DNA of 64,000 nucleotides from Streptomyces fulvoviolaceus (GTDB taxonomy: Bacteria > Actinomycetota > Actinomycetes > Streptomycetales > Streptomycetaceae): NCBI RefSeq assembly GCF_000718165.1, contig NZ_JOEY01000033.1, positions 62,001 to 126,000 of the forward strand, written 5' to 3'. The notes under the pieces were generated by a model, which worked only from the letters and a program-made list of their open reading frames with translations, ran no database searches and was not told the origin of the DNA. Every line of letters begins with the position of its first letter. Positions within the stretch are counted from its first letter, which is position 1. The position numbers were made by a program, and so were the translations under genes. Positions 54,971 through 62,404 of the stretch are shown in pieces.

Positions 54971-55806
54971 CCACCCGCACCGTCCACACCGAGGACGGCG
55001 CCACGACCGAGGTACGGCTGTGGCGGAGCCAGGACGCCCCGTCGGCACCGGTCCTGATCTGCATGCCGGCCATGGGGACGCGGGCGTCGTACTACACGCC
55101 CCTCGCGGAGGCACTCGCCGAGGCCGGATTCCAGGTGGTGGTGGGCGAGTTGAGGGGGCAGGGGACGAGCTCCGTGAAGGCCCGGCGCGGAGTCCGGTAC
55201 GGCTACCACGAGATGGTGGCGTACGACTATCCCGCCCTGTTCGCCATGGTCGAGACCGAGTTCCCGTCCGCGCCCCGCTACCTCCTGGGCCACAGCCTCG
55301 GCGGCCAGCTCGGCATGCTCCACCTGAGTCAGGCCCCCCGGTCGGCCACGGGCGCAATCCTGGTCGGCGCGCCGTCCTGCCACTACCGGGGATGGCCCCT
55401 CCCCCGAGGCCTCGGGATGCTCGCGGGCCTTCATCTCGCCATCGCGATCGGATGGTCGTACGGCCATTTCCCGGGCCTCCGCCTGGGCGCACTCGGCGAC
55501 GACTCACCCCAGCTCATCCGCGACCTGGCGACCCAGACCCGAACCGGCGTCTATCAAGTCCCTTCCTCAGACACGGACTTCGAGCCCCTCCTCGCCGAAC
55601 TGAACCTCCCGGTCCTGGCGGTGGCGGTCGAGGGCGACGGCATGGCCCCGCGGACAGCCGTACACAACCTCACCGCCAAGCTGACGAACGCCCGCGTGAC
55701 CCACTGGGACCTGCCCCTCAACGGCACCCATCGCAACCCGCACTACGGCTGGGTACGAGAGAACGCCTCGCTGGTCGAACGCGTGCGGATGTTCACCACC
55801 GAGTGA
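54967..55806 (+). CDS. alpha/beta hydrolase
   Basis: 279 aa. The nucleophile elbow is YLLGHSLGGQLGML (Ser in GHSLG). An oxyanion-type strand is LICMPAMGTRASYYTPLAEALAE, with an RGQGTS segment; the conserved final His is in the HRNPHYGWV region. Substrate unknown; it pairs with an NTF2-like protein. A degenerate copy of its 3' end lies at 48.1 kb. Confidence 0.88.
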   Translation: MTTRTVHTEDGATTEVRLWRSQDAPSAPVLICMPAMGTRASYYTPLAEALAEAGFQVVVGELRGQGTSSVKARRGVRYGYHEMVAYDYPALFAMVETEFPSAPRYLLGHSLGGQLGMLHLSQAPRSATGAILVGAPSCHYRGWPLPRGLGMLAGLHLAIAIGWSYGHFPGLRLGALGDDSPQLIRDLATQTRTGVYQVPSSDTDFEPLLAELNLPVLAVAVEGDGMAPRTAVHNLTAKLTNARVTHWDLPLNGTHRNPHYGWVRENASLVERVRMFTTE

Positions 55807-55885
55807 GGCCTTGTCGGCGATGCGTGCGCTGCTCCATCAGTTCCAGGCAGCGCGCTCGGCCTCGGTTCGATTGGCGACGAGATCT

Positions 55886-56404
55886 ATGCTCGGATGCGTG
55901 ATCGAGACTGAGCGGCTGCTCCTTCGGCCTCTTCGTGTGTCTGACGTCGACGTCTTCGTCGAACTCCACGCCGACCCGCAGATCAATCGCTTCGTCGGAT
56001 CCTTCTCGCATCAACAAGCACTGGAGCGCCTTACTGCGATCGAGCGGCAGTGGGCTGAGCGAGGCCATGGCCTGTGCGCGATCGAGCTCAAGTCGAGCGG
56101 TGAGTTCATCGGCCGAAGCGGGCTGCAGTACTGGGAACAGTTCGACGAAGTGGAACTGGGATGGACCCTTCGAGCGGATCACTGGGGGCACGGGTATGCG
56201 ACCGAGGCCGCTCGGGCCTGCCTGGAATGGGGTTTTGCCACGCTTGACGACGACTACTTCACAGCTCTCATACGGCCGGGCAACGAGGCGTCAGTGAAGG
56301 TGGCCGAGCGGCTGGGGTTCTCACCGCGTCGAGAGGACCAACTGCAGGGCAGCCCGGTCACGGTGTATGCCGTGGACCGCCCAGCCGACCTGCCCTCCCG
56401 TTGA
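55886..56404 (+). CDS. GNAT-family acetyltransferase (RimJ-type)
   Basis: About 172 aa from ATG 55886 (GTG 55898 also possible). It begins VIETERLLLRPLRVSDVDVF. Acetyl-CoA site: RADHWGHGYATEAARACL, followed by the IRPGNEASVKVAERLGF block. Substrate unknown. The frame is open upstream, but non-family residues precede the start. Confidence 0.82.
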   Translation: MLGCVIETERLLLRPLRVSDVDVFVELHADPQINRFVGSFSHQQALERLTAIERQWAERGHGLCAIELKSSGEFIGRSGLQYWEQFDEVELGWTLRADHWGHGYATEAARACLEWGFATLDDDYFTALIRPGNEASVKVAERLGFSPRREDQLQGSPVTVYAVDRPADLPSR

Positions 56405-56623
56405 GCCGTACCGCCGCCGGCGGGCACGGTGAGGGCTCCTCGCAGCCGGGGGGAAGCGGGGGGCTCTGCCGGGGCGGCTCTCCACGCTTCCGCCGGAGGA
56501 ACAGGTCAGGCTGATGTCGACCGAGTGGTGCGTCCGCCACGGGGCCGCCCCCTCGGCAGTACCGCTGCCGGAACTGGTCCCCTGAACAGGGCGAGCGGCC
56601 TACCCGAAACTTGAGCAGTGCGC

Positions 56624-56641
56624 GTATACGTCACCGTATAC
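56624..56641 (+). promoter_or_regulatory. toxin-antitoxin operator
   Basis: GTATAC-GTCACC-GTATAC. Each hexamer is itself a palindrome, so the pair makes a symmetric site. It overlaps a -10-like TATACT (56637-56642) and ends 8 bases before the antitoxin ATG, as expected for autoregulation by the antitoxin or the complex. Confidence 0.75.
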
Positions 56642-56649
56642 TCTCACTC

Positions 56650-56913
56650 ATGTCCGATGCCATGATCCGGGTCCCCTCCGAGGTCCGAGACCGCCTCGCG
56701 GTCATCGCCGAGTCCCGAAGTACATCGATCCGTTCCCTCGTTCAGGAATTCGCCGAGACCACTCTCACCGCCGAGGAGCGCCGCGAGCGCGCTGAGCGGA
56801 CCCGCGCCTACCTCGCCGAGCACTTCGGCGTCGAGGTGACGGACGAAGAGAGCTCCGCCATGGGGCGCAAGCTGCGTGACGCCTTCGCCGACCGGACGGA
56901 CTCCGCCGCGTGA
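56650..56913 (+). CDS. antitoxin (ribbon-helix-helix type)
   Basis: 87 aa. N-terminal MIRVPSEVRDRLAVIAESRSTSIRSL resembles a ribbon-helix-helix DNA-binding motif (partly quoted); the rest is Glu/Arg-rich toxin-binding tail. ATG 56650 has little 5' leader. The stop overlaps the toxin start (GTGA), a standard type II arrangement. Confidence 0.8.
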   Translation: MSDAMIRVPSEVRDRLAVIAESRSTSIRSLVQEFAETTLTAEERRERAERTRAYLAEHFGVEVTDEESSAMGRKLRDAFADRTDSAA

Positions 56914-57296
56914 TCCAGCACCACCTCGTACTGGACACTCCCACTCTTCTCGCCCTGACCGGCAACCGTCAGGTGTCCGCTCTCGTCCACCGGGCCCATT
57001 TCGAGCCCGAAGTCCGGCTGTGGGCGCCCGCACTGTCCATCCTGGAAGCCGACGCCGAGTACATGGGCCTCGCCGAGCACATCGGGCAGCTCGAAGTCGT
57101 CCACACCCTCGACCTGGACTACACGGCCACTCTCGCCGTCGCCCGACTGCGCCGGGACGGAGTGTCTCCCGGCGTCGGGGCCGCCATCCACGCCGTACGG
57201 AACCTGCCCGACTGGGACGCGGACGCGCTGGTCGCCACCGTGGCCGCCAAGGCGTACGACGGCAGAGAGGTGCCGGTCCTCGACCTCACTCGCTGA
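56910..57296 (+). CDS. PIN-domain toxin (VapC-like ribonuclease)
   Basis: 128 aa. PIN-type acidic residues are seen: Asp9 (LVLDTPTLLAL), Glu46 (ILEADAE) and Asp101/103/105 (PDWDADALVAT), the metal-binding set of the nuclease fold. The C-terminus (VPVLDLTR) is a late PIN strand. The RNA target is unknown. Its GTG start overlaps the antitoxin stop. Confidence 0.82.
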   Translation: MIQHHLVLDTPTLLALTGNRQVSALVHRAHFEPEVRLWAPALSILEADAEYMGLAEHIGQLEVVHTLDLDYTATLAVARLRRDGVSPGVGAAIHAVRNLPDWDADALVATVAAKAYDGREVPVLDLTR

Positions 57297-57405
57297 GCGC
57301 GAGACCGCCACGGCGGCCAGTCCCCGGTGGCGCGCCACCGTACCCCCCGCACGACCACCCACACGCCCCTGCCGACGACCGCACCCCGCACCCCACACTC
57401 GCGGC

Positions 57406-58443
57406 ATGACCACGCACGTGTCGCGTACCGGCCCGGCCGCGGAGGCGGGGACGGCGGACGAGCTCGGGGCGCTGCTCTCCACCCTGGTGGGGCGGAGTGT
57501 CCCGCACGACGGGTATCTGCTGGCGGGGATGGACCCGGTCAGCGACACGTACGCGTTCCACACGGCTCGGCGCGCGTACGGCCGGGAGACGATGCGGCTG
57601 CTGGAGCGCGAGTTCGGGACACCGCGGGAGGCCCTTCCCTTCTGCCGGCTGTTCCACGGGCCCACCCCCGTCGGCGTACTGCGCGCCGATGTACGGGCCC
57701 ACCGCAGGAGTGGGCGGCTGGACGCGATGCTGCGGAACGACGGGCTGGGCACCGAGATGCGGATCGCGCTGCCGATGGACGGCCGGGCCTGGGGCGGACT
57801 GGTCCTGACACGGGAGCGGGGCAGCAGGGCGTTCTCGGACGCCGAGGCCGGACGGGCCGAGCGGCTGGTGGGGCCGCTGGCTGTCGCTTTGAGGCGGTAC
57901 GTCGTGAGCAAGCCGTTGCGGGTGGCGCCGTACGAAGGACCGCCCGGTGTGGTGGTCCTAGGGCCGGACGGCACGGTGAAGGCGACGACGCCGGGCCACC
58001 GGGAGTGGCTGCGCGAGTACGTCCCCGACCCGACGCGCGGCATGGACGACACGGCGCTGTTCGACGGCCTGTGGGACCTGACGTACACCGCGCGGGTGGC
58101 GCCGGGCGGCACGGCGGTCAGCCGGCTGTACACCTCGTGCGGCTGGCGGACGCTGCACGTCCAGCCGCTCACCCCGCACGAAGGCGCCGACAGCGTCGTC
58201 ACCCTCCAGCCCGCCACGGCCGACGAACTGCTGCCCGCCCTGACCGTCTGGTACGGCATCACACCCCGGGAACGCGAGGTGCTGCGGCACGCCCTCGACG
58301 GGCTGCCGGCCAAGAGCATCGCGCGCCGCCTGGAACTGTCGCTCCACACCGTCAACGACCATCTGCGCGCGGTCTACCGGAAGTTGGGGGTGGGCGGACG
58401 CGACGAGCTCTCCGCGTCCCTACGGCCGCGGGGGAACCCCTAG
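57406..58443 (+). CDS. LuxR-family regulator with N-terminal sensor region
   Basis: 345 aa. A C-terminal LuxR helix-turn-helix lies at about 280-335 (ITPREREVLRHALDGLPAKS, then SLHTVNDHLRAVYRKLGV). The N-terminal 270 residues look like a GAF-type ligand-binding domain (LPMDGRAWGGLVLTRERGSRAFSDAEA) and lack a phospho-acceptor receiver domain. Neighbours suggest no target. Confidence 0.88.
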   Translation: MTTHVSRTGPAAEAGTADELGALLSTLVGRSVPHDGYLLAGMDPVSDTYAFHTARRAYGRETMRLLEREFGTPREALPFCRLFHGPTPVGVLRADVRAHRRSGRLDAMLRNDGLGTEMRIALPMDGRAWGGLVLTRERGSRAFSDAEAGRAERLVGPLAVALRRYVVSKPLRVAPYEGPPGVVVLGPDGTVKATTPGHREWLREYVPDPTRGMDDTALFDGLWDLTYTARVAPGGTAVSRLYTSCGWRTLHVQPLTPHEGADSVVTLQPATADELLPALTVWYGITPREREVLRHALDGLPAKSIARRLELSLHTVNDHLRAVYRKLGVGGRDELSASLRPRGNP

Positions 58444-58489
58444 TTCTCGGGATACCGCGGCCTTCCGTGCCCGGGCCACGGTAGGTCCC

Positions 58490-58636
58490 ATGCGTCTGCG
58501 CCTGCTCCTCCTGCTCATCACCGCCTCCACCCTGGCCGTGGTTCTCCTCGGGTCAAGGTCTCTCCATTCCTCGCCCATCCCTCCCCCAAGTCCCCTGGCG
58601 GGACCTACCGACCCCGGTGTTCACTGCGCCGCATGA
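58490..58636 (+). CDS. 48-residue secreted/membrane peptide overlapping the PNGase A-like gene
   Basis: ATG 58490 gives a leucine-rich hydrophobic N-terminus (RLRLLLLLITASTLAVVLLG), then a Ser/Pro-rich polar stretch and a Cys near the end. Its stop shares ATGA with the start of the next gene, so translation of the two may be coupled. No strong ribosome site is seen. It could be a leader peptide or a small secreted protein; not recognised. Confidence 0.5.
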   Translation: MRLRLLLLLITASTLAVVLLGSRSLHSSPIPPPSPLAGPTDPGVHCAA

Positions 58637-60225
58637 GACCTCCGACCACTCTGCGGCGCGCAGCCACCCTGCTCACCGCAACCCTCGCCTCGCTGGGCCT
58701 CGCGATGGGCACGGCGTCCGCCGAGACCGTTCCCACCGAGTTCGGGACCGACTACCACGACCCCGTGACGGCCGCCCCGCCGATCAGCACCCCGCACACC
58801 AGGTCGTGCTCGGTCACGGTCGCCGAGGCTCAGTTCAAGGACTTCACGCCGTACACCGGGGCGTACGCGCCGCCGACCGGGTGCGGGACCCCGGGCCGCT
58901 GGTCGAAGGTCGTCCTGCGGATGGACGGGAACGTGAAGGGACGGCAGTACGACCGGCTGGGGTATCTGGACATCGGAGGGGTACAGGTCTTCCGTACGTC
59001 CACCCCCGAGCCCTCCCAGGACGGCATCGACTGGTCCGTCGAGAAGGACGTCACGGAGTACGAGAAGACGCTGAGCAGCCCGCAGTCCGTCGACATGCTC
59101 ATCGGCAACGTTGTCAACGACACGTACACGGGCGTGCTGGACGTCAAGGTGACGCTCACCTTCTACGCCCCCGAGTCCCGCCACCCGTCGTCTGCTCCCG
59201 ATCAGGTCATCCCCCTCAGCGACGGCAACAGCGTCACCACCGGCGCCTCCCTCACCACCCCGCGCAACTCCGAGCGCATCCTCGCCGAGGTGTACGCCAC
59301 CGGGTCGGGCGGCGGCTGCGAGGAGTTCTGGTACTCGGCGACCACGCCGTCCGCGTCGTACTCCTGCCAGGGCGGGGACGACGGGCCCTACCGCGAGGTG
59401 CAGGTGAGTGTCGACGGGAAGGTCGCCGGGATCGCCTCGCCGTATCCGAACGTGTGGACCGGCGGCTGGTCGCCGTATCTGTGGTCGGTGATTCCGTCTC
59501 CCACCGCCTTCGACGTACGGCCTCTCACCTTCGACCTGACCCCGTTCGCGGGGTTGCTCAACGACGGCAAGGCGCACACGGTCGATGTGTCGGTGGTCGG
59601 GGTGCCGGCCGGGCAGACGGGGTGGAGCGCGCCGACCAACATCCTGGTGTGGCAGGACGCCCACAAGTCGGTGGTGACGGGGGCCGTGACGTCGTACGAG
59701 AAGGCGGATCCGGCGGTGGGCAACACCTACACCGACGGCTCGCTGCGGCACCTGGTGACCGACAGCAAGGACCGGCTGAAGGTCTCCGGCTACCTCGACA
59801 CGTCCCACGGCCGGGTCACCACGACCGTCGAGCAGACCCTGACCACGGCGATCGACCACCAGTGGACGCCCGACGAGAACACCGACAACCAGACCGGCAC
59901 GTGGACCGACCAGCAGGCCGTGACCACCGACGGGCACGTCTCCCGCACCGACCGCACCTACACCCTGGACGGCCGCGCCACCATCGACAGCGCCGACCGG
60001 CTGCGGGTCGTCATGTCGGTCGGTGACCACGCCCGCGCCGAAGGCGTCCGCATCGACGACACCTACCACGGCGACGCCACCTTCACCCTCGGCGTCGCCC
60101 GCGAGGACCGGCACGCCGTCGCCACCACCAGCGAGCGCTACCGCCTCCAGGGCCCGGGGGCCTGCTACGACCACACGCTCGCGACCGAGCAGGGAGTGCT
60201 GACGAAGGACGTACGACGCTGCTGA
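58633..60225 (+). CDS. secreted peptide N-glycanase A-like protein
   Basis: 530 aa. A signal peptide ends near residue 30 (GTASAE). The PNGase A core is about 55-330: CSVTVAEAQFKDFTPYTGAYAPP, RWSKVVLRMDGNVKGRQYDRL, and a later RPLTFDLTPFAGLLNDGKAHTV; these are characteristic blocks of the plant/fungal/actinobacterial enzymes that remove N-glycans from Asn (all partly quoted). The C-terminal half is beta-rich and Thr/Asp-heavy. Activity has to be demonstrated. Confidence 0.85.
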   Translation: MRPPTTLRRAATLLTATLASLGLAMGTASAETVPTEFGTDYHDPVTAAPPISTPHTRSCSVTVAEAQFKDFTPYTGAYAPPTGCGTPGRWSKVVLRMDGNVKGRQYDRLGYLDIGGVQVFRTSTPEPSQDGIDWSVEKDVTEYEKTLSSPQSVDMLIGNVVNDTYTGVLDVKVTLTFYAPESRHPSSAPDQVIPLSDGNSVTTGASLTTPRNSERILAEVYATGSGGGCEEFWYSATTPSASYSCQGGDDGPYREVQVSVDGKVAGIASPYPNVWTGGWSPYLWSVIPSPTAFDVRPLTFDLTPFAGLLNDGKAHTVDVSVVGVPAGQTGWSAPTNILVWQDAHKSVVTGAVTSYEKADPAVGNTYTDGSLRHLVTDSKDRLKVSGYLDTSHGRVTTTVEQTLTTAIDHQWTPDENTDNQTGTWTDQQAVTTDGHVSRTDRTYTLDGRATIDSADRLRVVMSVGDHARAEGVRIDDTYHGDATFTLGVAREDRHAVATTSERYRLQGPGACYDHTLATEQGVLTKDVRRC

Positions 60226-60238
60226 GCGGCAACAGCCC

Positions 60239-62155
60239 CTACCGCTCGTACAACCCCTCGATCTCGTGCCCGAAGTCCTTCATCACCGACTCCCGCCGCA
60301 GCTTCATCGACGGCGTCAGATGGCCCGCCGCCTCGGAGAAGTCGACCGGGAGGATCGTGAAGCGGCGGATGGACTCCGGGCGGGAGACGAGTTTGTTCGC
60401 ATCGTCCACCGCGCGCTGCAGGATCGCCCTCAACTCCTCGTCCTTGACGAGGAGTTCGGCGGGGACGGGGTGTCGGCCGTTCATCTGGCGCCAGTGGTTG
60501 ACGCCGTCCATGTCGAGGGTGATCAGTGCCGAGATGTAGGGGCGGCGGTCGCCCAGGACCATGCACTGGGAGATCAGGGGGTGCGAGCGGAGCCAGTTCT
60601 CGAGGGGAGCCGGGGCGACGTTCTTGCCGCCCGCCGTGATCAGGATCTCCTTCTTCCTGCCCGTGATCGTCAGGTAGCCCTCGTCGTCCAGGCGGCCGAT
60701 GTCGCCCGTCGCGAACCAGCCGTCGGTCGACGCCGGGGCCACGCCCTCGCCGAACGGGTCCCAGTAGCCGCGGAACACCTGGCCGCCGCTCAGCAGGATC
60801 TCGCCGTCCGCCGCGATACGGACCTTCGTGCCCGGCAGCGGCCAACCCACCGTGCCCAGGCGGGGCTTGAGGGGCGGCGTCACCGTGGCCGCGCCCGTCG
60901 ACTCCGTCAGGCCGTAGCCCTCGTAGATCTCCATGCCGGCGCCGGCGTAGAACGCGGCGAGACGGCGGCCCAACGGGGAGCCGCCGCTGATGATGTGGCG
61001 GATTCTGCCGCCCATGGCGTTGCGGATACGGCGGTAGACCAGGGGGTCATAGAAGGTACGGGCCGTCTTCAGGGCGGTGTTCGGGCCGGAACCGGTGCCC
61101 GCGTGGCGGGACTCCATCGCCTCGCCGTAGCGGACGGCGACGTTCGCCGCGCGGTCGAAGGCCGAGACCCGGCCGCCGGCCTCCGCCTTGGCCCGCGCGC
61201 TGTTGTAGACCTTCTCCAGCATGTACGGGATGACCAGGAGGAAGGTCGGCTTGAAGGAGGCCAGGTCCGCCATCAGGTCCTCGGACTGCAGGCTGGGGCA
61301 GTGGCCCAGCCGTACGCGGGCGCGGATGCAGGCGATGGCCACCATGCGGCCGAAGACGTGGGAGATGGGGAGGAAGAGGAGGGTGGCGAGGTCCTCTGTC
61401 GCCGACTTCGTCTTGAAGACGGGGTAGAGGAGTTCGACCGCGTTGTCGATCTCCGCGAGGAAGTTGCCGTGGCTGAGCACACAGCCCTTGGGGCGGCCCG
61501 TGGTGCCCGAGGTGTAGACGACGGTGGCGAGCGTGGCCGGGCCCAACATCCCTCGCCGTACGCCGACTTCCTGGTCGGGGACGTTCTGGCCGAGCTCCGC
61601 CAGCCGGTCCACATGCCCCTTCTCCATGACCCACATGTGGCGCAGGTCGGGCAGGCGGCTGAGCTCCGGGCCCAGCGCGGCGGCCTGGCCCGCCGTCTCC
61701 GTCACCAGGGCCACCGCGCCCGAGTCCTGGAGGATGAACCGGGTCTGGAAGACCGAGGAGGTGGGGTAGACGGGGACCGTCACCAGTCCGGCCGCCCACG
61801 CCCCGAAGTCGAGGAGCGTCCACTCGTACGTCGTACGCGCCATGATCGCGACGCGGTCGCCGGGCACCATGCCCTCCGCGATCAGGCCCTTCGCCACCGC
61901 GAGCACCTGTGCCGCGAACTCCGCGGCCGTCACGTCCACCCAACTGCCGTCGTCCATACGGCGGCTGAGCACCCGGTGTTCCGGTGCCTCGTCCGCGTTG
62001 TCGAAGGGCAGGTCGGCGAGCGAGCCGTGCGTCACCGGCGCGACGATCGGCGGGACCGACACCTCCCGGACCTCTCCGTCCAGCCGCCGGATCTCGGGTT
62101 CCACGAGCACCGGCGCACCGTCGTAGTCATGGCCGGACGCGTACGAGAGGGACAT
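60239..62155 (-). CDS. long-chain fatty-acid-CoA ligase (AMP-binding, FadD15-like)
   Basis: 638 aa adenylate-forming enzyme. AMP-binding motif VYTSGTTGRPKG, then YEGYGLTESTGA, the GDIGRLDDEGYLTITGRKKE motif (start of the C-terminal domain) and a late Lys-containing HLTPSMKLRRE. It activates fatty acids with ATP and CoA for degradation or lipid synthesis. AGGAGCT sits just before ATG 62155. A close paralogue lies upstream on the same strand. Confidence 0.93.
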   Translation of the reverse strand: MSLSYASGHDYDGAPVLVEPEIRRLDGEVREVSVPPIVAPVTHGSLADLPFDNADEAPEHRVLSRRMDDGSWVDVTAAEFAAQVLAVAKGLIAEGMVPGDRVAIMARTTYEWTLLDFGAWAAGLVTVPVYPTSSVFQTRFILQDSGAVALVTETAGQAAALGPELSRLPDLRHMWVMEKGHVDRLAELGQNVPDQEVGVRRGMLGPATLATVVYTSGTTGRPKGCVLSHGNFLAEIDNAVELLYPVFKTKSATEDLATLLFLPISHVFGRMVAIACIRARVRLGHCPSLQSEDLMADLASFKPTFLLVIPYMLEKVYNSARAKAEAGGRVSAFDRAANVAVRYGEAMESRHAGTGSGPNTALKTARTFYDPLVYRRIRNAMGGRIRHIISGGSPLGRRLAAFYAGAGMEIYEGYGLTESTGAATVTPPLKPRLGTVGWPLPGTKVRIAADGEILLSGGQVFRGYWDPFGEGVAPASTDGWFATGDIGRLDDEGYLTITGRKKEILITAGGKNVAPAPLENWLRSHPLISQCMVLGDRRPYISALITLDMDGVNHWRQMNGRHPVPAELLVKDEELRAILQRAVDDANKLVSRPESIRRFTILPVDFSEAAGHLTPSMKLRRESVMKDFGHEIEGLYER

Positions 62156-62261
62156 GGCAGCTCCTGGGACGTGCAGCTGATACCGCTCTGCTGCATGAGG
62201 TACGTGTGGGACGTACCAGGACGTTCACCGCCGGTGTGCGGCTAGTGGGTGTTACCGGCGG

Positions 62262-62279
62262 TTAGGATGGCGATCCTAA
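62262..62279 (-). promoter_or_regulatory. candidate operator upstream of the acyl-CoA ligase
   Basis: TTAGGAT-GGCG-ATCCTAA is a perfect inverted repeat with a 4-base spacer, about 107 bases before the ligase start in a 249-base gap between the paralogues. It has the size of a TetR/GntR-type operator, which in fatty-acid genes often respond to acyl-CoA. The regulator is not identified. Confidence 0.5.
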
Positions 62280-62404
62280 GGGGCTGACGTGGCAAACCTG
62301 TGCGGGTTCGGGGATGGTCCGGAGCCGGGACTGTGCAACCCTCGACCCCAAAATGAGCTTTTGTCAGCTCGGCGGCCGGTCCTGCGACATCGGCCGATTC
62401 CTCG

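Noticed and set aside
56433..56585. Small open frame with plausible residues (EEQVRLMSTEWCVRHGAA) before the antitoxin
   Set aside because: No start codon with a usable ribosome site for the whole frame, no family recognised, and only 23 codons from its ATG; it could be a gene remnant but the support is too thin.
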